Assembly: GCA_944326365.1 (NCBI GenBank)
Contig: CALVDR010000006.1
Location: forward strand, 62,001-126,000
Source: an uncultured Bacteroidales bacterium
GTDB taxonomy: Bacteria > Bacteroidota > Bacteroidia > Bacteroidales > UBA932
Direction: 5' to 3'
Length of the DNA: 64,000 bases
A model generated the notes under the pieces. It did not search any database. It worked only from the letters and a program-made list of their open reading frames with translations, and was not told where the DNA came from. Position numbers and translations under genes: made by a program. Below, piece by piece: positions 1-6,406 of the stretch. How positions within the stretch are numbered: the stretch's first letter is position 1; each line of letters begins with the position of its first letter.

Positions 1-480
1 GGCCAGTACTGTCTGGTAGGTTTCGAGCTGGAGAACACCCTGTCCGAATCAGGCGGAGTTTCAAGAGGCCTCTGCACCGCCGATGCCGACCACTACCTCA
101 CCCATGTGGAGGAGCATCACAACGTGGAGAAGGCCGCAGACGGAAAAGTCTATGCTGACAACAGCAAGGGAGAAAGAGTGGAAGTGGACGGCAAGGCTCT
201 CTGCTCCATGAACATGTGGGGATTCACTCCGGATTATTTCGAGAACAGCCATGACGTGTTCATCGAGTTCCTGAAAGAGAACATCAACGAGCTGAAAAAG
301 GAATTCTATATTCCTTATGCAGTGGACTACATGATCAGGAAAGGCCTTGCCAAAACAGAACTGCTCTCTACTCCGTCACGCTGGTTCGGAGTCACTTACA
401 AGCAGGACAGGCCGGGAGTAGTGGCCAAATTCCAGGAATTTGCAGACAAGGGTATCTACCCTACACCTCTTTATAAATAA
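1..480 (+). CDS. Sugar-phosphate nucleotidyltransferase family protein, C-terminal part
   Basis: The reading frame is open from the first base to a TAA at 478-480, so the 5' end lies outside the window and 159 residues are visible. The visible part resembles the C-terminal half of the roughly 300-residue NTP-transferase proteins common in Bacteroidales, which join a nucleotide to a sugar phosphate. The catalytic GxG-containing N-terminus is not in the window, so the substrate cannot be inferred. Visible landmarks are an acidic/His segment near residues 30-40 and a C-terminus rich in aromatic residues ending PTPLYK. A hairpin repeat and then a terminator follow the stop codon, so this is the last gene of its transcript. 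It may serve the same sugar metabolism as the MurU/AmgK pair at 1.5-3.7 kb, but nothing in the sequence proves that. Confidence 0.7.
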   Translation, partial: GQYCLVGFELENTLSESGGVSRGLCTADADHYLTHVEEHHNVEKAADGKVYADNSKGERVEVDGKALCSMNMWGFTPDYFENSHDVFIEFLKENINELKKEFYIPYAVDYMIRKGLAKTELLSTPSRWFGVTYKQDRPGVVAKFQEFADKGIYPTPLYK

Positions 481-483
481 CAC

Positions 484-540
484 AACGTCAGTCCGACGAA
501 TTATTCCACTCTGCACGAGAGATTTCACCGGACTGACGTT
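484..540 (-). repeat. Repeat element copy A: partial, terminal hairpin only
   Basis: An inverted repeat with 17-base arms at 484-500 and 524-540 lies 3 bases after the preceding stop codon. It matches the terminal hairpin of the 209-bp element at 3796-4004 and 13399-13607, in minus orientation as judged by the spacer sequence. Read on the minus strand all 17 pairs form, two of them as G-U; read on the plus strand two pairs are broken. Relative to the other copies a T-A pair has become C-G on both sides of the stem. Confidence 0.75.
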
Positions 541-561
541 AATCTGTTTTTGATAAAATAT

Positions 562-600
562 GTGAGGGTGGGTCAAAAGGTACTTTCTGCCCACCCTCAC
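562..600 (+). terminator. Intrinsic terminator after the nucleotidyltransferase gene
   Basis: A perfect 11-bp stem (GTGAGGGTGGG at 562-572 with CCCACCCTCAC at 590-600) closes a 17-base loop and is followed at once by five T residues. The loop holds the words GGTCAAAAGGTACT, echoed at 10178-10193 and partly at 4154-4161. Confidence 0.85.
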
Positions 601-652
601 TTTTTATAAATCCGTAATAACAGAATTCCAAATAGAAAACCGACGTCAGCCA

Positions 653-1567
653 ATGTCTATCATATCGCCGAAACGTAAAGTCAGGACCTCCTACAACATA
701 CTGTCAGACTTCGATTATTACCTTCCGGACATCAAGGGGATGTTCATCCTTCTGGCATTGCTCCTTGCAGGAGCGCTCCTTGGAAATCTCGTGACACTGC
801 TCATGTCATTTCTTCCGGGCGGAGAAAGTCTGGCAGGAGAATATTCGATGCTCATCTCATATCCGGTCATGTTCATTCCACCTCTGCTGTATGCCGCAGG
901 CAGGAGCAAATTCCTCAGAGACTTCGATATGGCCTCCCCCGTACCTGTAGACGGCAGGAATTTCGGAAAACTCGGATTCTGGATTCTGGCACCGATGGTG
1001 ATAGTGACCACACTGGCGGCAGGATTTGCCATCGACCCTCTGTCCAGGCTGCTGCCTCCTACTCCGGAATGGTTCGACAGGCTGAATGAGCAGATGCTTG
1101 TCGGCACACCTCTGTGGGTCACTCTGATATCCGTTTCCGTATTCGCGCCGCTTTTCGAGGAATGGCTGTGCAGAGGACTGATACTCAGGGGACTGCTGAA
1201 AAGGATGAGACCTGTATGGGCCATGGCCATCTCCTCCCTGTTCTTCGCATTCATACATCTGAACCCGTGGCAGGCCTTGCCGGCATTCATACTCGGAATG
1301 ATATTCGCCTGCGTATATTACAGGACAGGATCGCTGAAACTGACCATGCTCATGCACTGCACGAACAATACTTTCGCCGCGCTTCTCGGACAGAACGACA
1401 CGCTGCGCGAAATGAGTTCATACAGCGAGCTCATGTCCGCATGGCAGTACGCAGTGCTGGTCGCTGCCGGCATATTCATTACCGTACTGTTTCTGGTGAT
1501 ACTGTGGAAAAACACTGCGGCAGGACAGTCTCAGGAAGGTCTCACCGGAGATATTCAGCAGCCTTAG
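653..1567 (+). CDS. CPBP family intramembrane glutamic protease
   Basis: A 304-residue polytopic membrane protein of the CPBP (CAAX protease and bacteriocin-processing, Abi) family, whose members cleave substrates inside the membrane. The family motifs are present: EExxxR (E169, E170, R174), a His in the following FxxxH-type helix (H202) and HxxxN (H235, N239). Hydrophobic segments lie near residues 28-55, 65-85, 105-125, 155-175, 185-225 and 270-290. The first ATG after the upstream terminator is taken as start. No substrate or immunity target is evident. Its 3' end overlaps the convergent MurU-like gene by 26 bp, so the two transcripts are antisense at their ends. Confidence 0.85.
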   Translation: MSIISPKRKVRTSYNILSDFDYYLPDIKGMFILLALLLAGALLGNLVTLLMSFLPGGESLAGEYSMLISYPVMFIPPLLYAAGRSKFLRDFDMASPVPVDGRNFGKLGFWILAPMVIVTTLAAGFAIDPLSRLLPPTPEWFDRLNEQMLVGTPLWVTLISVSVFAPLFEEWLCRGLILRGLLKRMRPVWAMAISSLFFAFIHLNPWQALPAFILGMIFACVYYRTGSLKLTMLMHCTNNTFAALLGQNDTLREMSSYSELMSAWQYAVLVAAGIFITVLFLVILWKNTAAGQSQEGLTGDIQQP

Positions 1568-2273
1568 TCAGAGACTCGGGTTTCCCTACATCGAGAAGTT
1601 CCAGAGAATCCGGTACGGCTCCGTATATCGGGCAGTCTGCAGCCGCTTTCAGGTAAAAATCCATGATGGAGAATTTCTCCGCGAATCCTTCCCGGCGGAA
1701 AAGGGAGAAGACTTCGTGCGACAATACATGGATACCGGAAAAGGCAAATTTCCGGCACGCACGGACGTCCAGGCCGGGATACGGGCTGCGGACTTCCCCG
1801 GTAGAGACATTTGTCCATCCGACGAGCCTCATGTCATCGTCGAAAAGCAGATATCTGGATGTCTTCCTGTCGCTTACAGCCAGAGTGGCGATGGCGTCAT
1901 GTCTGACATTGGCGTCAAGCCACCCGAGGTCAAGATCTGAAATGATGTCCACATTGTGAACCAGAAAACGGCCGTCTCCGAGAAACCGTTCGGCATGAAG
2001 GATGCCGCCTCCTGTATCTCTCAGAAGGTCTGTCTCGTCGGAAATGCTTACGGTCACGCCCGGAACGGACACTGAAGCGAGATATTCCTCTATCATGGAG
2101 GCGAAGTGGTGGACATTCACCACGATATGGTCATATCCGAAGGATACGAGCCTGTCCAAGACAATGCGGAGCAGCGGTCTGTCTCCTATCCTGACCAGGG
2201 CTTTCGGCATCCTGTCGGTAAGCGGGCGCAGACGCGTGCCGAGTCCCGCCGCGAAAATCATGGCTGTCTTCAT
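1542..2273 (-). CDS. murU: MurU-like sugar-1-phosphate nucleotidyltransferase
   Basis: A 243-residue NTP-transferase. The N-terminus carries the signature FAAGLGTRLRPLTDRMPKAL (residues 7-26), which binds the nucleotide and contains the catalytic Arg and Lys. DTGGG near residue 86 and HNVDII near residue 105 (metal-binding Asp) follow in the expected order. Length and motifs fit MurU, which makes UDP-MurNAc from MurNAc-1-phosphate in the peptidoglycan recycling route that bypasses MurA. This assignment rests on pairing: the gene lies 2 bp after a kinase of the AmgK type on the same transcript. A different hexose-1-phosphate cannot be excluded. The 3' end overlaps the convergent CPBP gene. Confidence 0.75.
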   Translation of the reverse strand: MKTAMIFAAGLGTRLRPLTDRMPKALVRIGDRPLLRIVLDRLVSFGYDHIVVNVHHFASMIEEYLASVSVPGVTVSISDETDLLRDTGGGILHAERFLGDGRFLVHNVDIISDLDLGWLDANVRHDAIATLAVSDRKTSRYLLFDDDMRLVGWTNVSTGEVRSPYPGLDVRACRKFAFSGIHVLSHEVFSLFRREGFAEKFSIMDFYLKAAADCPIYGAVPDSLELLDVGKPESLTKAAEYLR

Positions 2274-2275
2274 AT

Positions 2276-3712
2276 TCAGAATGTCTTTTTCACTTGCTGT
2301 TCCCTGTGCTCCAGATCTATCCTGATTCCGTATCTGTCACTCAGATGCCTGGCCAGGGCTTCCGCACAATATACAGACCGATGCTGTCCTCCCGTACATC
2401 CGAAGCAGAACATCAGGTCGGTGAATCCGCGTCTTATGTATTTCTCCACATGGGCGTCAGCCAGTGAGAAGACGTTTGTCAGGAAAGGCGTCACCTCTCC
2501 CCTGCCCTCCAGAAAATCCTTCACTTCGCGGTCCATACCTGTCAGAGACTTGAATCTGTCATATTTCCCAGGATTGTGCAAGGCCCGGCAGTCAAACACA
2601 TAGCCTCCGCCGTTTCCGGACAGATCTTCCGGAATGCCTTTCCTGTAAGAAAAGCTGAATACCCTGACTTTCAGGGCAGGGCGGGACACGGGTATATCCC
2701 CTGTATCAGGTTTCGCGAACCGTGAAAGAGCCGCCATCCTGCCGAGCAAAGCCGTCAGATACGGGCACAGATCCGACACCGCCGGCAGCAGGTCGCGAAG
2801 ATTTGCCACGGCATAAGGGATGCTCTCCAGAAAATGCCGTTTTTTCTCGAAATAGCCCCTGAAACCATATGCGCCGAGGACCTGCATGGTCCTGAAAAAC
2901 ACGAAAAGAGTCAGTTTTTCATGAAATTCCCGGCTGTCCACATCCATATACCGCCGCAGAGCGGCAATGTACGTATCCACCAGCTCCTCTTTCAGCCGTT
3001 TCGGGAAATCCGACTTCGCCTGCCAGACAAACGAGGCCACGTCATAATATACAGGTCCCATGCGGCCTCCCTGAAAATCGATGAAATAAGGCTCCCCATC
3101 TTTCAGCATCACGTTTCTGGACTGGAAATCCCTGTACATGAACCCTTCCGGATTCTCCCTGACCAGCACTGTGGCCAACTTCCCGAAATCGTCTTCAAGC
3201 TTTCCTTCATCGAATTCAAGTCCCGTGGCTTTCAGAAAACAATATTTGAAATAATTCAGATCAAACATGACTGTACGCGGGCTGAAGGGAAGATCCTGGT
3301 AACATCTGGAGAAATCCCATCCCTGCGCCCCCTCGACCTGTATCTTCGGCAGAAAGGCAATCGTCTTTTTGAGCAAGGCGACGTCGTCCGCGGAATATTG
3401 CTTCACCAGCCGGCCTGCAGCCAGTCGGTCAAACAGACTTTCCGAGCCGAGGTCTTCCTGCAGGTAGTACATCCTGTCTCCGCTGACGGCATAGACTTCA
3501 GGCACATTGATGCCTTTTGAGGCGAAATGTCCGGCAAGGGCACAGAAGGCATCGTTTTCCTCCGCTACCGTTCCGGCTACCCCGATGCATGAAAAGCCCG
3601 GAGAAGAAAGGCGGAAATAAGTGCGGTTGCTGCCGGAAGAGGTCAACTGTACGGTATTTTCGGGCGGAACCCCGGCATATGACTTGAACAGGTCTTCAAG
3701 TTCTGTCTTCAT
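2276..3712 (-). CDS. AmgK-like sugar kinase fused to a RapZ C-terminal domain
   Basis: A 478-residue two-domain protein. Residues about 1-335 are an aminoglycoside-phosphotransferase fold kinase: a YRDFQSRN catalytic loop (D195) and an IDFQGG metal loop (D212). This matches AmgK, the anomeric kinase that phosphorylates MurNAc or GlcNAc at C1 to feed MurU, and the MurU-like gene follows 2 bp later. Residues about 345-478 match the C-terminal domain of RapZ, with GCTGGQHRS at 438-446; the RapZ N-terminal P-loop domain is absent. In enterobacteria that domain senses glucosamine-6-phosphate and binds GlmZ RNA. Here it may make the kinase responsive to amino-sugar supply (inference). A strong promoter lies upstream at 3739-3769. 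Confidence 0.8.
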   Translation of the reverse strand: MKTELEDLFKSYAGVPPENTVQLTSSGSNRTYFRLSSPGFSCIGVAGTVAEENDAFCALAGHFASKGINVPEVYAVSGDRMYYLQEDLGSESLFDRLAAGRLVKQYSADDVALLKKTIAFLPKIQVEGAQGWDFSRCYQDLPFSPRTVMFDLNYFKYCFLKATGLEFDEGKLEDDFGKLATVLVRENPEGFMYRDFQSRNVMLKDGEPYFIDFQGGRMGPVYYDVASFVWQAKSDFPKRLKEELVDTYIAALRRYMDVDSREFHEKLTLFVFFRTMQVLGAYGFRGYFEKKRHFLESIPYAVANLRDLLPAVSDLCPYLTALLGRMAALSRFAKPDTGDIPVSRPALKVRVFSFSYRKGIPEDLSGNGGGYVFDCRALHNPGKYDRFKSLTGMDREVKDFLEGRGEVTPFLTNVFSLADAHVEKYIRRGFTDLMFCFGCTGGQHRSVYCAEALARHLSDRYGIRIDLEHREQQVKKTF

Positions 3713-3738
3713 CTGATTGAATTTTGAATGTGATTTTT

Positions 3739-3769
3739 CAAAATTAACGTTAAATTCCGTATTGGCAAA
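3739..3769 (-). promoter_or_regulatory. Bacteroidota promoter for the AmgK/MurU operon
   Basis: On the minus strand TTTG (3766-3769), exactly 19 bases, then TAATTTTG (3739-3746), a full match to the Bacteroidota -33/-7 consensus. The palindrome TTAACGTTAA (3743-3752) overlaps the upstream edge of the -7 box. Predicted transcription start is near 3732, giving a leader of about 20 bases. Confidence 0.75.
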
Positions 3770-3795
3770 ATTTCATGTCCGTACTTACATAATAT

Positions 3796-4004
3796 TACGT
3801 GAGTTCGATGAAAAGAACGGAGTGAATTTCAGAGGACTACCTCTTTTAGAGGATTCGTGGAACGAATCCGTAGGCAAGTCCTCCCATACGAAGGGGAGGA
3901 TTTAGGAGGGGTGACACGTAAAAGGAAGGAGATTTCGAAGAAATCGTAACGTCAGTTCGACGAAGTCTCTGGTACTAAGTAAAATAATTCGTCGAACTGA
4001 CGTT
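3796..4004 (+). repeat. 209-bp hairpin-array repeat element, copy B (full length)
   Basis: This is most of the 512-base gap between genes and holds no convincing gene. Five hairpins follow one another: 3840-3852 (5-bp stem), 3851-3869 (8-bp stem GGATTCGT/ACGAATCC), 3879-3900 (7-bp stem), 3931-3945 (GATTTC-GAA-GAAATC) and 3948-4004 (17-bp perfect stem AACGTCAGTTCGACGAA / TTCGTCGAACTGACGTT). The left end (3796-3812) is a degenerate second copy of the left arm, so the element has terminal inverted repeats plus an internal one. The hexamer AATATT flanks both ends (3791-3796, 4005-4010), a possible target duplication. Copy D at 13399-13607 has the same length. Confidence 0.85.
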
Positions 4005-4029
4005 AATATTCAAATAATTTTTAATTTTG

Positions 4030-4037
4030 TATTTTTG
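4030..4037 (+). promoter_or_regulatory. Probable -7 box for pncB-pncA
   Basis: TATTTTTG matches the Bacteroidota -7 consensus TAnnTTTG. No good -33 box lies 19-20 bases upstream (TATT is there), so this is weaker than other promoters in the window. If used, transcription starts near 4044 and the pncB leader is about 180 bases and contains repeat copy C. Confidence 0.5.
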
Positions 4038-4066
4038 CATTGGATTTATGTTACTTCAAAGGGAGG

Positions 4067-4218
4067 AACATGAGTCCGATGAAATGAAAGTATTGAATTT
4101 CAGAGGACTACCTCTTTTAGAGGATTCGTTGACGAATCCGGCAGTAAAGTGAGTGGGTCAAAAGTCCGAAAGGACTGAGCCGGAGGCTCAAAGTTGAATA
4201 ATTCATCGAACTGACGTT
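4067..4218 (+). repeat. Hairpin-array repeat element, copy C (shortened, in the pncB leader)
   Basis: A 152-bp relative of the 209-bp element. It shares the left end (AACATGAGTCCGATGAA, 4067-4083), the shared block with CCTCTTTTAGAGG and GGATTCGT...CGAATCC hairpins (about 4095-4142), and the right end TTCATCGAACTGACGTT (4202-4218). The middle is replaced by unrelated sequence with its own stems: AGTCC-GAA-AGGACT near 4160-4173 and GAGCC-GGA-GGCTC near 4175-4190. It ends 6 bases before the pncB start codon, in the same orientation as the gene. Confidence 0.75.
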
Positions 4219-4224
4219 TAAATT

Positions 4225-5712
4225 ATGATTTTCAATAACGCCTATTGCTCCGACAAGTACCAGTATACCATGGGAAAGTCTTTCTATGAAAGCGGATTCA
4301 GGGACAGGACCGCCATCTTCAACCTTTTCTACAGGAAAGCTCCCGAGAACAACAACTGGGCTGTGGTCAGCGGTGTGGAAGAGGTGCTGGAAATGGTCGG
4401 GAACCTGGGCAGGATGCCGGAAGATTTCTTCACCAGATTCCTGCCCGGCGACGAATATGCGGAATTCAGGAAATACCTGGCCGGCATGAAATTCACGGGG
4501 AACATCTATGCCATGAGGGAAGGCGAGATAGCATTTCCGAACCAGCCTGTCATCATAGTGGAAGGACCGATGATAGAGGCCCAGGTGCTGGAGACGCCGA
4601 TGCTTTGCATCATGAATCACCAGATGGCTGTGGCCACGAAAGCATCCCGCGTGTGCAGGGCCACAAACAAGCCTGTGAGCGAATTCGGTTCGCGCAGGGC
4701 CCACGGGCCCTGGGCCGCCGTTTACGGCGCCAAGGCCGCTATAATAGCGGGCTGCGCGAACACGTCCAACATCCTCACCGGCGCCATCTTCGACTGCGGC
4801 TCCACAGGCACCATGGCCCACAGCTACGTGACCTCCTTCGGCTGCTCTGTATCCGGAGAATACCATGCCTTCGACACCTATATCAAGACTCACCGGGGAG
4901 AAGCCCTCATACTGCTTGTAGATACATACGACACCCTCAAGTGCGGCATTCTGAACGCCATCCGCGCATACAAGGACAACGGCATAGACGACAGCTACCC
5001 GCTGATGTACGGCATCAGGCTGGACAGCGGAGACCTCGCCTATCTGTCCACCGAATGCAGACGCATACTGGATGACCATGGCATGAGGAACTGCAAGATA
5101 TTCGCCACGAACTCTCTGGACGAATATATCATCTCCGATCTGGAACGGCAGGGAGCCTGCATAGACTCATACGGAGTAGGCGACGCGATAGCCACCAGCA
5201 AGGCGAACCCATGTTTCGGAAACGTCTACAAACTCGTCCAGATAGACGACGAACCTGTGCTGAAACGCTCCGAAGACAAGGTGAAACTCATCAATCCGGG
5301 CTTCCAGATCACCTACAGGATCATGAAACATGATGAAGAAGCGGGCGACATATTCAAGGCGGACGTGACATGCCTCAGAGGAGACAGCCTGTCCCGGAAA
5401 ATAGAAGCCGGAGAGACTTTCACCATATTCGACGAGTACGACAGATACAAGTTCAAGACTTTCGAGGCAGGGACATATACTGCCACGGAGCTCCAGAAAA
5501 AGGTGATTGAGAACGGAAAGACATGCTGTCCTCACCATACCCTCGCGGAGAAGAAGGCATACTACAACGCCACGCTCAGCCACTTCAGCCCGAGCGAAAG
5601 GCGTCTCATCAACCCGCATTATTACAAGGTGGATATCTCGGATGACCTCTACGACATGAAGATGAGCATCATCAACAGGCTTTCCAGGGAAATCCACGAG
5701 TTCCACATTTAA
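4225..5712 (+). CDS. pncB: Nicotinate phosphoribosyltransferase
   Basis: A 495-residue enzyme of the Preiss-Handler route, making nicotinate mononucleotide from nicotinate and PRPP with ATP. Family landmarks appear in order: the N-terminal DKYQYTMG segment, SEFGSRRAHGPWAA (residues about 151-164), GTMAHS, LLVDTYDT and GIRLDSGDL, which together form the substrate and phosphoribosyl sites. The next gene, 12 bp downstream, is nicotinamidase, the preceding step of the same pathway, so the pair converts nicotinamide to NaMN. The start is the ATG 6 bases after repeat copy C. That repeat lies in the leader and its last hairpin arm would cover the ribosome-binding region, so structure-based control is plausible. 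Confidence 0.93.
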   Translation: MIFNNAYCSDKYQYTMGKSFYESGFRDRTAIFNLFYRKAPENNNWAVVSGVEEVLEMVGNLGRMPEDFFTRFLPGDEYAEFRKYLAGMKFTGNIYAMREGEIAFPNQPVIIVEGPMIEAQVLETPMLCIMNHQMAVATKASRVCRATNKPVSEFGSRRAHGPWAAVYGAKAAIIAGCANTSNILTGAIFDCGSTGTMAHSYVTSFGCSVSGEYHAFDTYIKTHRGEALILLVDTYDTLKCGILNAIRAYKDNGIDDSYPLMYGIRLDSGDLAYLSTECRRILDDHGMRNCKIFATNSLDEYIISDLERQGACIDSYGVGDAIATSKANPCFGNVYKLVQIDDEPVLKRSEDKVKLINPGFQITYRIMKHDEEAGDIFKADVTCLRGDSLSRKIEAGETFTIFDEYDRYKFKTFEAGTYTATELQKKVIENGKTCCPHHTLAEKKAYYNATLSHFSPSERRLINPHYYKVDISDDLYDMKMSIINRLSREIHEFHI

Positions 5713-5724
5713 TCCGCAACCCAT

Positions 5725-6318
5725 ATGAAAGATTACGCACTGATCATCGTGGATATGCTGTATGACTTCATCGACGGCTCGATGGCATGCCGGAACGCAA
5801 AGGAAGCCGTCAACGAAACTGTCGCGTTCATCGACGGAAAGACCGCACCGGAATCGGAGGGCGATGACGAGAATGCGATATTCGGACAGTTTCCCATCCT
5901 TTTCATATGCGACCATCACCCGGCAGACCACTGCTCCTTCAAGGAAAACGGAGGCATCTGGCCTGCACACTGCGTGGCCGGGACCAGGGGAAGCGCCGTA
6001 CATGACAGGCTCACCCCCTATGTATCGGAAGAACTGACATTCTACAAAGGCTGCGACAGCAGCCGGGAACAGTACTCCGGATGGGAAGGAGTGAACAAGG
6101 CCGGACAGTCGGTGGAGGAAATCCTGGACCTTATGGACATAAACGATGTCTATGTCTGCGGAATCGCCACGGAATACTGCGTCAGATCCACGGCTGAAGA
6201 CATGCTCAAGGCCGGAAAAAACGTGACTGTCATAGAAAAGGCCCTGGCATACGTGGATCATGAAGGGCATTTGAAAGCTCTGGAGGAAATGCGTTCCGAG
6301 GGCATGGAAATCATCTGA
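5725..6318 (+). CDS. pncA: Nicotinamidase
   Basis: A 197-residue isochorismatase-fold amidase that converts nicotinamide to nicotinate and ammonia. The catalytic triad is visible: D10 (IIVDMLYDF), K108 (FYKG) and C152 in GIATEYCV. A metal-binding cluster DHHPADH lies near residues 54-60. Length equals that of E. coli PncA-type enzymes. It is co-transcribed with pncB, 12 bp upstream, giving a two-gene NAD salvage operon. An isochorismatase of other specificity is possible, but the pairing with pncB makes nicotinamidase by far the likeliest. Confidence 0.92.
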   Translation: MKDYALIIVDMLYDFIDGSMACRNAKEAVNETVAFIDGKTAPESEGDDENAIFGQFPILFICDHHPADHCSFKENGGIWPAHCVAGTRGSAVHDRLTPYVSEELTFYKGCDSSREQYSGWEGVNKAGQSVEEILDLMDINDVYVCGIATEYCVRSTAEDMLKAGKNVTVIEKALAYVDHEGHLKALEEMRSEGMEII

Positions 6319-6365
6319 AAAAAGACTCAAAAGGTTGAGCAGCAAAGGTGTCTGTTTCAAAAATT

Positions 6366-6396
6366 TTTGGAAAATCAAAAATAATGTCTACCTTTG
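6366..6396 (+). promoter_or_regulatory. Bacteroidota promoter for the putative porin gene
   Basis: TTTG (6366-6369), 19 bases, TACCTTTG (6389-6396): a full consensus match. The expected transcription start (about 6402) lies only a few bases before the ATG at 6407, which excludes longer in-frame starts upstream and implies a nearly leaderless mRNA. Confidence 0.75.
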
Positions 6397-6406
6397 CCGG
6401 CTCGAT

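Noticed and set aside
3717..3905. A 62-residue open frame (MNFECDFSKLTL...) in the gap before pncB
   Set aside because: It runs through the amgK promoter and into the hairpins of repeat copy B, is not continued in copy D, and has no family resemblance.
4067..4095. Hammerhead-ribozyme-like core in repeat copy C (ATGAGTCC...GAAA)
   Set aside because: The CUGANGA core is not complete, no matching stems I-III surround it, and full-length copies B and D lack it.
4117..5079. A 320-residue open frame on the minus strand opposite pncB
   Set aside because: It is the antisense shadow of a clear pncB gene, with no promoter or recognisable domain. Similar long shadows opposite other genes were dismissed for the same reason.
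6335..6406. 24-residue N-terminal extension of the putative porin
   Set aside because: It would start upstream of the consensus promoter and place extra residues before a normal signal peptide.
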